Position numbers and translations under genes: made by a program
Shown here: piece by piece, positions 29,335 through 38,140 of the stretch
Position numbering within the stretch: the stretch's first letter is position 1
Layout: each line of letters starts with the position of its first letter
From: Rhodocyclaceae bacterium
GTDB taxonomy: Bacteria > Pseudomonadota > Gammaproteobacteria > Burkholderiales > Rhodocyclaceae
DNA length: 64,000 nucleotides
Direction: 5' to 3'
NCBI GenBank assembly: GCA_016718525.1
Contig: JADKDD010000001.1
Span: 1 to 64,000, forward strand
The notes under the pieces: model-generated
The model's input: the letters and a program-made list of their open reading frames with translations, nothing else
The model's database searches: none
What the model was told of the DNA's origin: nothing

Positions 29335-30849
29335 ATGACGCAACCAGCGCAGCACACCGAAGTCGATGTCATAGTCATCGGTAGCGGCTTTGGCGGCAGT
29401 GTGGCCGCCAATCGCCTGGCGCTGGCAGGCCGACGCGTGCTGGTTCTGGAACGTGGTCCCTGGCGCGACTCGCTGCCGGTACGCTCAATGGGAATCGCGC
29501 GCCGGTCGCCCTTCCCATATGGCGTCAAGGCCCTGACGCATTTGCTGCGATCCCTTCACCATGGCGGGTTTGACCTGAATCTGAATCGCGCAGGTTTGTA
29601 CGAGTTGTTTTCGTTCGCCGGTCTTTATGCCATGGCGGCATCCGGCGTTGGTGGCGGTAGCCTGGCGTATGGCGGACTGCTTGAAGCGCCGCACAATGCG
29701 GATATTTGGAACCAGCGCCATCCCGAACTCGATCCGCAGAGCATCGAGCGCTACTACGACAAAATCATCGCTGATATGGGCGGCGTGCGACTGACCCAGG
29801 CACACGCTTTGCCGCAATCCGTTTGGACACACATGCCCGCCGGGGCAGGCCACCAATGCCTGCCGGCGGAACCACAGCCGCACATGGGAATGTTGCTGCC
29901 ATCGACTAGCGCCGAGGCAGGGAAAATAGTCACCAATGCTGCCGGCATTCAGCGGCAAATTTGCGCCTTTGATGGCGACAGCTTTCTCGGATCGCGCGGC
30001 GGTGCCAAAGCGTCCGTGGATTTCATCTACCTCGCACCGGTATTGGGCAAGGGCGCGACGGTCAAGGACATGTGCGAAGTAACACGCATTCAAACCGCCC
30101 GCCCGGTCGATGGCGGCGGCTACGTGGTGCACTATCGCGATTTGACCAACAAGCAAAATACCGTAGTCCGCGCGGCACAGGTAGTGCTGGCAGCCGGAAC
30201 CATGAATACCTTGAAATTGCTGTATGCCAGCAGCACGCAGTCCGACGGGCTATCAGCGATGCCGTCGCTGGGAAAGACCTTCGGCGCCAATGGCGATCTG
30301 ATGGCGATCTGGCAGCGCCCGACCTCACCGCACTCCAGCTTTGTCTCCATACCCTCGCAAGGCGAATTTACCGTTGCCGGACACGACGCGGCAAGCTATG
30401 GCATGGGCGGCTTCCCTGGCATAGACACACTGCCACTACCCGGGTTCGTCAAGCGCAAAGTGGCCAAGATGTTTTTCATGTACGGGATGGGCCAGGACAG
30501 CGGCAAGGCCTTCGTCGACAACGAACGTGGCTACCTTGGTGTCCACTACGATCACGATCAGGAACCCATCTATAAGGAAACCAATGCCGCGATGCGTCTT
30601 CTGGCTGCCGAGCGTGGCGGCACGATGTGGGTTATGCCGAAACCGTTTACCGTACATCAATGGGGCGGCAGCGTAGTCGGCGCGGATGCACTGCATGGTG
30701 TGATCGATCATCGCGGCCAGGTCTATGCCAACCCCGGCCTGTTCGTTGCCGATGGTGCGGCATTGCCTGCGGCGCCGGGTGGTCCGCCCTCGGTCGCCAT
30801 CGCCGCGTGGGCGCACCACGTGGCGGATGGGATAGGTTCAAGTTCGTAA
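29335..30849 (+). CDS. GMC-family FAD oxidoreductase (cholesterol-oxidase-like)
   Basis: 504 residues. The N-terminal Rossmann motif GSGFGGSVAANRLALAGRRV (~17-36) is followed by ERGPW. The FAD-contact region is GVGGGSLAYGG (~131-141). The C-terminal substrate/FAD domain has HQWGGSVVGADAL, then GLFVADGAALPAAPGGPPS, the GMC C-terminal motif. The order and the HQWGG motif resemble bacterial cholesterol or steroid oxidases more than choline or glucose oxidases. No signal peptide. It likely oxidises an alcohol on a hydrophobic substrate; the substrate is not determinable. Confidence 0.87.
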   Translation: MTQPAQHTEVDVIVIGSGFGGSVAANRLALAGRRVLVLERGPWRDSLPVRSMGIARRSPFPYGVKALTHLLRSLHHGGFDLNLNRAGLYELFSFAGLYAMAASGVGGGSLAYGGLLEAPHNADIWNQRHPELDPQSIERYYDKIIADMGGVRLTQAHALPQSVWTHMPAGAGHQCLPAEPQPHMGMLLPSTSAEAGKIVTNAAGIQRQICAFDGDSFLGSRGGAKASVDFIYLAPVLGKGATVKDMCEVTRIQTARPVDGGGYVVHYRDLTNKQNTVVRAAQVVLAAGTMNTLKLLYASSTQSDGLSAMPSLGKTFGANGDLMAIWQRPTSPHSSFVSIPSQGEFTVAGHDAASYGMGGFPGIDTLPLPGFVKRKVAKMFFMYGMGQDSGKAFVDNERGYLGVHYDHDQEPIYKETNAAMRLLAAERGGTMWVMPKPFTVHQWGGSVVGADALHGVIDHRGQVYANPGLFVADGAALPAAPGGPPSVAIAAWAHHVADGIGSSS

Positions 30850-30932
30850 CAGGCTGCGTACCTCCCCGGCAAGGGTGGTGTATGCAGCGCCGATCACCGC
30901 GATTATCGTAATCAATGCTGGTTGGTCACTTC

Positions 30933-30956
30933 ACGGCGTCCCATCAGCACCAACTG
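30933..30956 (+). repeat. dispersed repeat copy
   Basis: ACGGCGTCCCAT followed by CAGCACCAACTG, between the GMC and TauD/TfdA genes. Confidence 0.7.
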
Positions 30957-31062
30957 AGTAAATCTGCCCGCAGTGGCGGTTGGGGATCGTCGCTGGCGGA
31001 ATCTCAACTCAACGCGAAGGTCAATCTTGTTGCATTACCCAAATAATTTATGGAGACCGACA

Positions 31063-32100
31063 ATGGGCATCATGGAAAAAATCAATCATCCCGCAGCCTG
31101 GACCGCAGAGTCACTTTTTAAAAATACGCGGGAGTGGGTCTATCAATTGACCGATGAAGACATCACTGAGTTGAATCAGGCGCTGGCGTATGTCGAGGCA
31201 AATGGTCTCGTTGTACCGAAATTAGGCAAGGAAGATTTTCCGATTCCTGTGCTTATGGAGAAGCTGAAACGCTACAAGCAAGAACTGGATCTCGGCATGG
31301 GTCTATTCCAACTTAAAGGATTCCCGGTCGAACGCTACTCCAAGGATCAAGCCAGTGCGATCTTCTGGGGACTAGGCATGCACTTCGGCAAACCGTGGGC
31401 GCAAAACAATCGCGGGCACTTGCTCGGCGACGTCATCAACGAAGGTAAGACAATCGACGATCCATCCGCGCGCGGCTATCAGACCACCATCACGCTCAAC
31501 ATGCATACCGATGGTGCCGATCTAGTTGGCCTGCTGTTTTTGAAGCAAGCGCCAGTGGGTGGCGAGAGCACCGTTGTCAGCGCACTATCGGTCTACAACT
31601 TGTTGGCTGAAACCAACCCGGCCGTACTACAGCACCTGCTCGATACCGAATTTTGTATCGACTGGCGCAATGAAGAACGTCCCGGCGACCTGCCCTTTCA
31701 CCGGGGCAAAATTTTCTCAAGGAATGGCGATGACGTCACTTGCTTTGCGCTGACGGTCTACATTCAAAGTGCGCAGCGGCACGCCGAAGCACGCCGACTT
31801 ACTGAGCAGGATCTCGCCGCAATTGCAGCCTTCGAGCAAGCCTGCGAGCACCCTTCGCTGCTGGTGAGCTTCAAACAGCAGGCGGGCGATATCTTCTACC
31901 TCAACAACCATTTCCACGCTCACGGCCGCAGCAGCTTTACCGATGCGGAGGACCCGAAAGAACGGCGCCACCTGCGGCGGCTTTGGCTGGAGTCCGATGC
32001 TTGGGCCGGCAGACGGCCTCCGGTGATGCAAAATATTCTTGATACCTCACGGCACTGGGAAAAATCGGACACCACGGTGCAGATGTGGGACAAGAGTTGA
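31063..32100 (+). CDS. TauD/TfdA-family Fe(II)/2-oxoglutarate dioxygenase
   Basis: 345 residues. The metal-binding HTD motif lies in NMHTDGADLVGLLFL (~147-161), the distal His in NNHFHAHGRSSF (~282-293), and the 2-oxoglutarate Arg in RRHLRRLWLESD. This subfamily hydroxylates small organic acids, sulfonates or phenoxy acids. Substrate preference cannot be told from sequence; the sulfur-rich neighbourhood makes a sulfonate possible but not shown. ATG at 31063 is preceded by GGAGA. It is separated from the GMC gene by 213 bp containing one dispersed repeat, so it may have its own promoter. Confidence 0.88.
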   Translation: MGIMEKINHPAAWTAESLFKNTREWVYQLTDEDITELNQALAYVEANGLVVPKLGKEDFPIPVLMEKLKRYKQELDLGMGLFQLKGFPVERYSKDQASAIFWGLGMHFGKPWAQNNRGHLLGDVINEGKTIDDPSARGYQTTITLNMHTDGADLVGLLFLKQAPVGGESTVVSALSVYNLLAETNPAVLQHLLDTEFCIDWRNEERPGDLPFHRGKIFSRNGDDVTCFALTVYIQSAQRHAEARRLTEQDLAAIAAFEQACEHPSLLVSFKQQAGDIFYLNNHFHAHGRSSFTDAEDPKERRHLRRLWLESDAWAGRRPPVMQNILDTSRHWEKSDTTVQMWDKS

Positions 32101-32340
32101 AACCAACGCTAATCTACACATCGGGTTGGCGTTGCCAAATCCACTGGCGCGCATCACCTGCGGAGCCTTACATTTATATGGAGCAGGCCGCCAAGGAGCA
32201 CATGGCGATAAGAATGTCCATTTGCACCTTTCACTTAGGTCACATAAATTCGCCAAGCCCTCACAGCGCCATTGCGGATGAGTGCGGTAGCCTTGGTTCT
32301 AACAAGACCCTAGCGTGACCGACAACATTTATCCGTTGAA

Positions 32341-33103
32341 CTAATCCGCATGAAAAACCGGCGGCCGCTTTTCCAGTTTGCTGTTCACCGCTTCTTTGAA
32401 GTCCTGGCTATCGATCAGCGGCAGGCCATGACTTAGTTCGACAGCATATTGCGCAGGCAAGGCGGCATTTTCGTTTTCATTCATCGCGGCTTTGAAACCA
32501 CGCAAACACAGTGGTGGCATGGCGGCCAACTTTTGCGCGACGGCAAGTGCCGTAGCCCAAAGTTCGGCTTGTGGCACCACCTTGAGCACCGCGCCATGCT
32601 GCTTCATTTCCTCTGCCGTCAACACATCGCCTGAAAATGCGAGGTAGCGATGTAAATGCTGTGGAACCATACGCGCGATAAAGCAGGCTGCACCAACAAT
32701 GCTGACGCGGATTTCAGGCAATCCAAAGCGCGCACTGTCGGCCGCCACGATCACATCGCAGCAGGAAGCAATTGCTGCCGGCACCTAGTGCGTTCCCATT
32801 GACGGCAGCAACGACTGGCACCCGGCAGTTGAGTACCGCCGCAACCGCATTGCTCACGTCCTGCCCATACGCCTGCGCTTGCTCGTTATTAGTCAGGCCC
32901 AGGAACTCGTTGACATCGTTGCCGGTTGAAAAGTGCTTTCCCTCGGCTTTGAACAGCACCACCCAAATATCATCACGCGTGTTGATGGCTTCGAACAGCT
33001 CTTTAAACTCAAGATAGGTCCGCCGATCCAAGGCGTTGGCCGGTGGCTTGTTGAGCGTGACGGTGCCGATATGCGCGTCGACGCTGAGGTGCAGTGTGCT
33101 CAT
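32341..33103 (-). pseudogene. enoyl-CoA hydratase/isomerase, single frameshift
   Basis: A crotonase-family gene read from ATG 33103 (MSTLHLSVDAHIGTVTLNKPP). The frame breaks near 32777, inside the oxyanion-hole region. The upstream frame reads VNGNALGAGSNC and the downstream frame resumes IASCCDVIVAADSARFGLPE, exactly where crotonases continue GAG-x-ALA..CD. Joined, the product would be about 253 residues, normal length, with all remaining domains intact through KLEKRPPVFHAD. One base gained or two lost explains it. It is either a young pseudogene or a sequencing error; conservation on both sides favours a very recent event. Confidence 0.83.
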
Positions 33104-33187
33104 AAGCGGGCAATCCTTGTTTGACAAAGCAACCGTAATCTACCATCGAAGATCCGCGCTTATCAGAAAACACCTGTGCGCACTAGA

Positions 33188-33955
33188 TCACCGACTTTTA
33201 GTATTTCCATAGGTTTCGCGCAGGTAACGCTGTATCTCGGCCGACTCGAAAAGTGCTGACCCTGTGTTCGGATCGATCAAGTAAGGAACCTGAACGCGTT
33301 GGCCACGCGCGAGTAATTTTTGTCGATTCTGCGTCAGCGGTGTTGGATCCTTGAGCTTCAAAAAACTGCGTGCCGCAGGCGTGACCCATGCAACAGGGAT
33401 GGCCGAACCTTTGCCGACGTTGTGCAGGACATAAGGAATTTCCAGCTCGCACAGGGTCTCGCGGACCAAGCGACAATAAGGGCTTGATTCAAATGAATAG
33501 AGCTCCAGTCGCTTGACTGCCGCCAGACTTGGTTTGACGAACATACCATGGGTGCCGCGCATGGCCGTGGCCATGACCGAGGTACGCAGGACGCGCGCCG
33601 GCACCTTTGCGCCCTTCGGGCCATAGGTGGCGTAGAGGTATTTAACGATGGCTTCCGAGTCGTACATCTGCTCACCGGTGTTCGGATCACGCAAGAAGGG
33701 CACGGTGCCCTTGCCACCCAGTTTTTCCACCTTGCTGCGAAAACGTGTGCCCTTCTTCGGCACCGGATAAATCACGGCATCGAGGTCCAACTCGGTCAGC
33801 GCCTCGCGCACATAACGGCAGTACGGGCAGTATTCGGCCTCGTAAAGTTCGAGCAGTTTTTTCGGCTTCTTGCCGCCGTGTTTGACGACCGAACCGCGCG
33901 CTGCGCGGACTATCGACGGCGGTAATGCTTTCAATGCCTTAACCAAATTTCCCAT
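33188..33955 (-). CDS. tandem thioredoxin-fold GST/glutaredoxin-like protein, paralogue 3
   Basis: 255 residues with the same two-domain architecture as the genes at 21277 and 22080. CPYC lies at 43-46 of domain 1; domain 2 keeps one Cys as SPYC (~160). A basic N-terminal stretch precedes domain 1 (VRAARGSVVKHGGKKPKKL), shared in all three paralogues. ATG at 33955 has AAGGAAAG just upstream. It lies 97 nt downstream of a monothiol-scale glutaredoxin gene on the same strand and is probably co-transcribed with it. Confidence 0.83.
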   Translation of the reverse strand: MGNLVKALKALPPSIVRAARGSVVKHGGKKPKKLLELYEAEYCPYCRYVREALTELDLDAVIYPVPKKGTRFRSKVEKLGGKGTVPFLRDPNTGEQMYDSEAIVKYLYATYGPKGAKVPARVLRTSVMATAMRGTHGMFVKPSLAAVKRLELYSFESSPYCRLVRETLCELEIPYVLHNVGKGSAIPVAWVTPAARSFLKLKDPTPLTQNRQKLLARGQRVQVPYLIDPNTGSALFESAEIQRYLRETYGNTKSR

Positions 33956-34052
33956 ATCTTTCCTTTCAATCAACCGAATTGGGGTAACGGGTTGCTGCAA
34001 CACAAGCAGCCCGAAATGCGGCCGTTCGGCGTCGCACCCTTGCAAAGGGTGA

Positions 34053-34340
34053 TCATGCGACTGTTGCAGAGCCGAGCATGCCGTCGAGTTGGCCGTTATC
34101 GTCAAGCGCGTACAAATCGTCACAGCCGCCAATATGTGCGCCGTCGATAAAAATCTGCGGCACGGTATAACGACCGCTGCGAGCAATCATTTCCTCGCGG
34201 CGGTGTGGCTCCAGATCGACGCGGATTTTTTCGATGATTGCAAAACCTTTGCCTTTGAGCAAAGCCTCTGCGCGGATGCAATAAGGACATGTCGCTTTCA
34301 CGTACATGGATACCTTTGGTGATTCTTCCGGTGAATTCAT
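34053..34340 (-). CDS. grxC: glutaredoxin (GrxC-type)
   Basis: A 95-residue dithiol glutaredoxin: SMYVKATCPYCIRAEALL with active-site CPYC (~19-22), TVPQIFIDGAHIGGCDDLYAL with the cis-Pro and GG glutathione-binding motif. It reduces protein and glutathione mixed disulfides with electrons from glutathione. ATG at 34340 is chosen on its GGAG ribosome site; Met12 would give the minimal fold. A 7-bp hairpin (CACCCTT/AAGGGTG, 34035-34051) lies right after the stop, without a T-run, between this gene and the GST-like gene. Confidence 0.9.
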   Translation of the reverse strand: MNSPEESPKVSMYVKATCPYCIRAEALLKGKGFAIIEKIRVDLEPHRREEMIARSGRYTVPQIFIDGAHIGGCDDLYALDDNGQLDGMLGSATVA

Positions 34341-34410
34341 GCCTCGCTGCTCCAAGTGTTGTGTGCATCATGCCGCACTCATTCTTGGTGAATCTGCCGC
34401 CGACGGGACT

Positions 34411-34426
34411 ACCCGAGTCGGGGGGG
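34411..34426 (-). promoter_or_regulatory. degenerate C7-N6-G dyad (site D)
   Basis: On the minus strand CCCCCCC is followed by GACTC and GGG. The centre is about 77 nt before the grxC ATG. The right arm is short, so this is the weakest of the four sites. Confidence 0.3.
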
Positions 34427-34430
34427 CGAC

Positions 34431-37130
34431 TTATGTCAGCGTATCAAGGATGCCCATCATGCGGGCCCGGTCGAGCAGGTGTTTGCGGGTTCCAGCATTG
34501 AGTTTGCCAAACAGATTCTTCAAATGCCATTTGATGGTTTCGTCGCTCACGCCCATGGCCAAGGCAATTTGTTTGTTGGTCATATTGCCAGCCAGCAATT
34601 GGAGTACCTCACGCTCTTTAGGCGACAATAAGGAACTCGTGGCGACCCGGAAGACCTTGGGCGCTGACGCTTTGGCGGCAGGGTTTTCAGTCAATAGTGT
34701 CGTTTCATCGCGCTCGCGCATTGCGGGCTTTGGCACCGCAGCTTTTTCCACTAGCCTCGCCCAGTCGGACAAATCAGGGTGCGTGTCCTCGGCGATGCGC
34801 GCAAAGCCCCACAGTTTGGCCATTGCCAAGCCTTCTCGCAACAACGCCGTGCCGTCTTCGCCGCAACGTTTCCTGGCCAGTGCCCGCAGCAAAAAAATCT
34901 GCACGGCTTCGCGCCCCTTGCGTTTGCTTTCCACAATCGGATAAAGCGGCTCGAGCAACTCAAGCGCGCGTGCCCAATCGTACCGGGCGATGGCAGCGTA
35001 GGCATGAGCAAGGCCAAGTTGCAAATCGACCAGCGGTTCCAGATCGCCCCATGACCGAACCTCAAGTGCCGCGACAATGGCATCGAGTTTGCGTTCGACG
35101 ACGGCGCAGATGTCGCCACGTCCGCGCACTGCATGTAAGCGAATGCGTTCGCCCAAGCTGACGATGCATAGCCGTGGCAGCTTGCGTGCCTCGCCCAGCG
35201 ACAAAAGGTAGTCCAGCAGATCAAATGCGCGTTGCTCTTCGTGCTGAATCACCGCCAGCCGCACCGACGCAATGAAACCCATGGCAATGGCTTCCGGTGG
35301 TGTTCGCCGCTCAAGGATATCAAGACGATCTGCCAGCAGCGCGGCTGTGTCTTCGATTTGATTGCAGTCCAGCATTGCCGTGGCAAGCGCTGCAGCCAGG
35401 GTCACTGCAATCGGGCTGCGCCGTCCAGATTCTGCCTCGGCCTTGGTAACGGCGACGCGGAGTTGTTCAACCGCGATCTGGACCTGACCTTCCCATAGGT
35501 AACTGTAACCGATGATCCAATCGCGCCAACCTAATGGGTAGCGGCCCGCCGCGTTCTGATCACCTGAAAACTGGGTAAATGCGAAGCGTGCCTGATCCGG
35601 TGAGCCTCGATACAGGGTCAACAGCGCGGCATGATTTACCGCAATGAGCGCCGGTGCTTCAGATTGAGTTTGCGACTCAAACACGCCTTGCCATGACGAC
35701 ACCATGCGCGTTTCGAGATCAATATCATCAGCAAAAACCGCGGCTGTTGCGCAAATTTCCGCGCTCTCTAGACGATCTCGGGCGGCGATCGTCTCATCGT
35801 CAATCAAGCTGCCGACCAACTTCACTGCCTCTGCGTGACGCTCACTCTGCGCCAATAACCAACCAAGCGTAATCCTCACCCGTGGTCGTCGTTCAATCTC
35901 GGACATCGGCATGCGCTCGATCCACTCACTGACCCGCGACACCTGCCCGGTTAGCAATAGATCGTAGAGCGAGCGCTCGATCAGGTCGTAGGCGATGTCT
36001 TCACGCCCGGCGTCAAACAAGTGACGTGCGGCCTGTTCCTGACAACCATGTTGGGCCAGCCAGAGGCCGGCACGGCCGTGATACTCAATCTGTTCAGCTT
36101 TGTCGAGATGTGCGAAGCGCTCTTGCAAGAACTCTCGGGCTAGTGGATGAATCCGCACCCAGTCAGTGTTCACGCCTTGCGTAAAGATCGGCGTCAGATC
36201 GCGCAGCGCGGACAAGGTTTCGTCGATGTTGTCTTGTTGCAGGATGGCCGCGCACAAGCCGGGAGACAAGGTTTCAACGAAGGAGAAATACACTAGCGTT
36301 TGCGCCAATTGCGGCGGCAATTGCTTGACCAGACATTCGACAAAGTAGCGCCCGATGTCGCTACCCTGTACTGAGAACGCGGCAATCGCGCCTCGAATAT
36401 CCGCGCTGCGCTCGATGGTCGATACTGCCAACTGCACACCCAGCGGCCAGCCCTCAGTGAGATCGTGCAGACGGATACAGGAATCCGGGTCGATCTTTTG
36501 GCCGAAGCGCGCTTTCAGCAGCGCCACGGTTTCGCTCTGATCGAAGCGCAGATCTTTGGCAGACAGTGCCGCAAAGCTGCCCCGGGATGGCAATTCGGCT
36601 AGGGGTAAATCGATTGATTTTCGCGAAGCCAGAACGATGCGCAGATTGGACGGCGCATTGAGCAAAAGATAAGGCAATGAAGTATTCAACGTCGCTTCAG
36701 GTAGCGCATGAATATCGTCGAGGATCAGCAGCGTTTCCAGTGCCGACTCGGCGAGCTCCGCCAGCCAACTGGTGAGCCCCTCCAAAGCATCCTGATCCGA
36801 CTCGGCCGCGCGCAGACTGACGACTCCAAATGCGGGTCGTCCGCTACTCGATCGCATGGCAGCGACAAGTGCGCGCACCAAGCGATTATTGTTGTCGCGC
36901 TGATCCAGCGTTACCCATACGACGACAGCGCCAGTTTGCAACGCTTCCTTGCGCCACTGGGCCAGCAGTGCTGTCTTGCCCGATCCGGTCGGTGCGTGTA
37001 ACAGGATCACTGCTTTGTCGGAAAATTCCGCACGCGCGCTGCTAAGGCGACCGCGTTCCAACACCGTTTTGGGTATCCGGGGTGGCGTAACTTTGAGTAC
37101 CAGTTGCGGATCGTTGGCGATTTGCGCCAT
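34431..37130 (-). CDS. LuxR-family ATP-dependent regulator, MalT/LAL type
   Basis: 899 residues, typical of large ATP-binding LuxR (LAL) activators. Walker A is APTGSGKTALLAQW (~45-58), Walker B LLILDDIHAL (~136-145), followed by a winged-helix and long helical TPR-like sensor region (~320-800). The C-terminal LuxR HTH (~835-895) reads LLSPKEREVLQLLAGNMTNK and VSDETIKWHLKNLFGKL. LAL proteins activate catabolic operons on binding a small inducer and ATP. ATG at 37130 begins MAQIANDPQLVLKVTPPRIP, the usual family start. It is the only LAL protein in the window and sits between units preceded by the C7-N6-G dyads. Confidence 0.92.
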   Translation of the reverse strand: MAQIANDPQLVLKVTPPRIPKTVLERGRLSSARAEFSDKAVILLHAPTGSGKTALLAQWRKEALQTGAVVVWVTLDQRDNNNRLVRALVAAMRSSSGRPAFGVVSLRAAESDQDALEGLTSWLAELAESALETLLILDDIHALPEATLNTSLPYLLLNAPSNLRIVLASRKSIDLPLAELPSRGSFAALSAKDLRFDQSETVALLKARFGQKIDPDSCIRLHDLTEGWPLGVQLAVSTIERSADIRGAIAAFSVQGSDIGRYFVECLVKQLPPQLAQTLVYFSFVETLSPGLCAAILQQDNIDETLSALRDLTPIFTQGVNTDWVRIHPLAREFLQERFAHLDKAEQIEYHGRAGLWLAQHGCQEQAARHLFDAGREDIAYDLIERSLYDLLLTGQVSRVSEWIERMPMSEIERRPRVRITLGWLLAQSERHAEAVKLVGSLIDDETIAARDRLESAEICATAAVFADDIDLETRMVSSWQGVFESQTQSEAPALIAVNHAALLTLYRGSPDQARFAFTQFSGDQNAAGRYPLGWRDWIIGYSYLWEGQVQIAVEQLRVAVTKAEAESGRRSPIAVTLAAALATAMLDCNQIEDTAALLADRLDILERRTPPEAIAMGFIASVRLAVIQHEEQRAFDLLDYLLSLGEARKLPRLCIVSLGERIRLHAVRGRGDICAVVERKLDAIVAALEVRSWGDLEPLVDLQLGLAHAYAAIARYDWARALELLEPLYPIVESKRKGREAVQIFLLRALARKRCGEDGTALLREGLAMAKLWGFARIAEDTHPDLSDWARLVEKAAVPKPAMRERDETTLLTENPAAKASAPKVFRVATSSLLSPKEREVLQLLAGNMTNKQIALAMGVSDETIKWHLKNLFGKLNAGTRKHLLDRARMMGILDTLT

Positions 37131-37217
37131 CCTTGGGCGTGTCCTCTTATTGGTTCCTGATTCGCAAGAACCGTCAGCCCAGGTACGACTTCTCATGAAA
37201 CTCCGAAACATAAACCT

Positions 37218-37291
37218 CGTCATGCCGGCGAAGGCCGGCATCCAGCGGTATAAGCGGAGATTTCTGGATTCCGGCATACACCGGAATGACG
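37218..37291. repeat. palindromic dispersed element (CGTCATGCCGGC type)
   Basis: Two inverted modules: CGTCATGCCGGCGAAGGCC and ATCCAG at 37218-37245, and CTGGATTCCGGC with CCGGAATGACG at 37264-37291. This arrangement is a familiar proteobacterial REP/MITE-like intergenic element. It lies 88 nt upstream of the LAL regulator start. The rest of the 453-bp gap to 37583 holds dyad site B and no gene. Confidence 0.75.
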
Positions 37292-37490
37292 AAGCTGACG
37301 TTCATTGCTAATCAGGTATTGGTTTGGAAGCTGGAAGGATTTGTTGTTGTGTTGCTTCGTGACGAATATACCAAACGCGTCTGATGTCGTTGCGTTTAAG
37401 CTTATGCGTATCGTCAGGCCACCGAGCCAATCAGATGGGATTTCGCAGTCCGGCGTCAGCTTCCGGTCACCCAGGTGAGCGATTGCAGTT

Positions 37491-37508
37491 CCCCCCCGTC
37501 GTTGGGGG
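37491..37508 (+). promoter_or_regulatory. C7-N6-G5 dyad (site B), candidate LAL-regulator box
   Basis: CCCCCCC, GTCGTT, GGGGG, then TGATT. The centre lies about 83 nt before the rhodanese ATG at 37584, almost the same spacing as site A. Confidence 0.55.
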
Positions 37509-37583
37509 TGATTCGCAGGCGCGCGTTGAATAAGCTGAGTGCCCTGGACTACTCAACCAACCACTCACAAAGAAAGGCTCATC

Positions 37584-38036
37584 ATGGATCGCTTGACTGA
37601 ATTGCAAACGCTGGCCGGCAACCGCGCCAAGGAACTCAAGGTCTCTTACGCCGGGTGCTTGACGCCCAAGGAAGCACACGAGTTGCTGACGCTGATGCCA
37701 GCGGCAAAATTGATTGACGTACGCACCAAGGCAGAATGCGATTGGGTCGGGCGGGTGCCAGGCGCTGTCGAAGTTGAATTGATGGGCTACCCGGGCAACG
37801 CACTCAATGCGATGTTTGCACATCAGGTGGAGGCCGTCGCCGGCAAGAGCGCAACCTTGCTGTTCATGTGCCGCTCGGGTGGACGGTCCAATATGGCAGC
37901 AACCAGCCTCACGGCAGCTGGGTTCAGCCAGTGCTATAACGTGCTCGAAGGTTTTGAAGGTGACAAGGATGCCGCCAGTCAGCGCAATACCAAGGGCGGC
38001 TGGCGTGCCGCCGCTCTGCCTTGGGTTCAGTCGTGA
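37584..38036 (+). CDS. rhodanese-like sulfurtransferase
   Basis: 150 residues forming one rhodanese domain: AKLIDVRTKAECDWVGRVPGA (~41-61), active-site CRSGGRS with the sulfur-carrying Cys (~95-101), and ALTAAGF/VLEGFEGD-type C-terminal elements. The protein continues QRNTKGGWRAAALPW, a tail found in many stand-alone bacterial rhodaneses. ATG at 37584 has AAAGG upstream. It sits 104 nt ahead of a BASS transporter on the same strand, with one dispersed repeat between them. Confidence 0.87.
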   Translation: MDRLTELQTLAGNRAKELKVSYAGCLTPKEAHELLTLMPAAKLIDVRTKAECDWVGRVPGAVEVELMGYPGNALNAMFAHQVEAVAGKSATLLFMCRSGGRSNMAATSLTAAGFSQCYNVLEGFEGDKDAASQRNTKGGWRAAALPWVQS

Positions 38037-38048
38037 AAAATCGCGGTA

Positions 38049-38076
38049 ACGGCGTATCGTCAGCACCAACTGGCGA
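38049..38076 (+). repeat. dispersed repeat copy, full length
   Basis: ACGGCGTATCGT followed by CAGCACCAACTGGCGA, 12 nt after the rhodanese stop. Confidence 0.75.
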
Positions 38077-38140
38077 TCTGGTGTTGGCTTCATGCCAATA
38101 ATCATCTTGGCGTACAAGCGAACCGATTTGGAGTATCGCC

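Noticed and set aside
34035..34051. Terminator after grxC
   Set aside because: A 7-bp stem is present but no T-tract follows; more likely an intercistronic hairpin.
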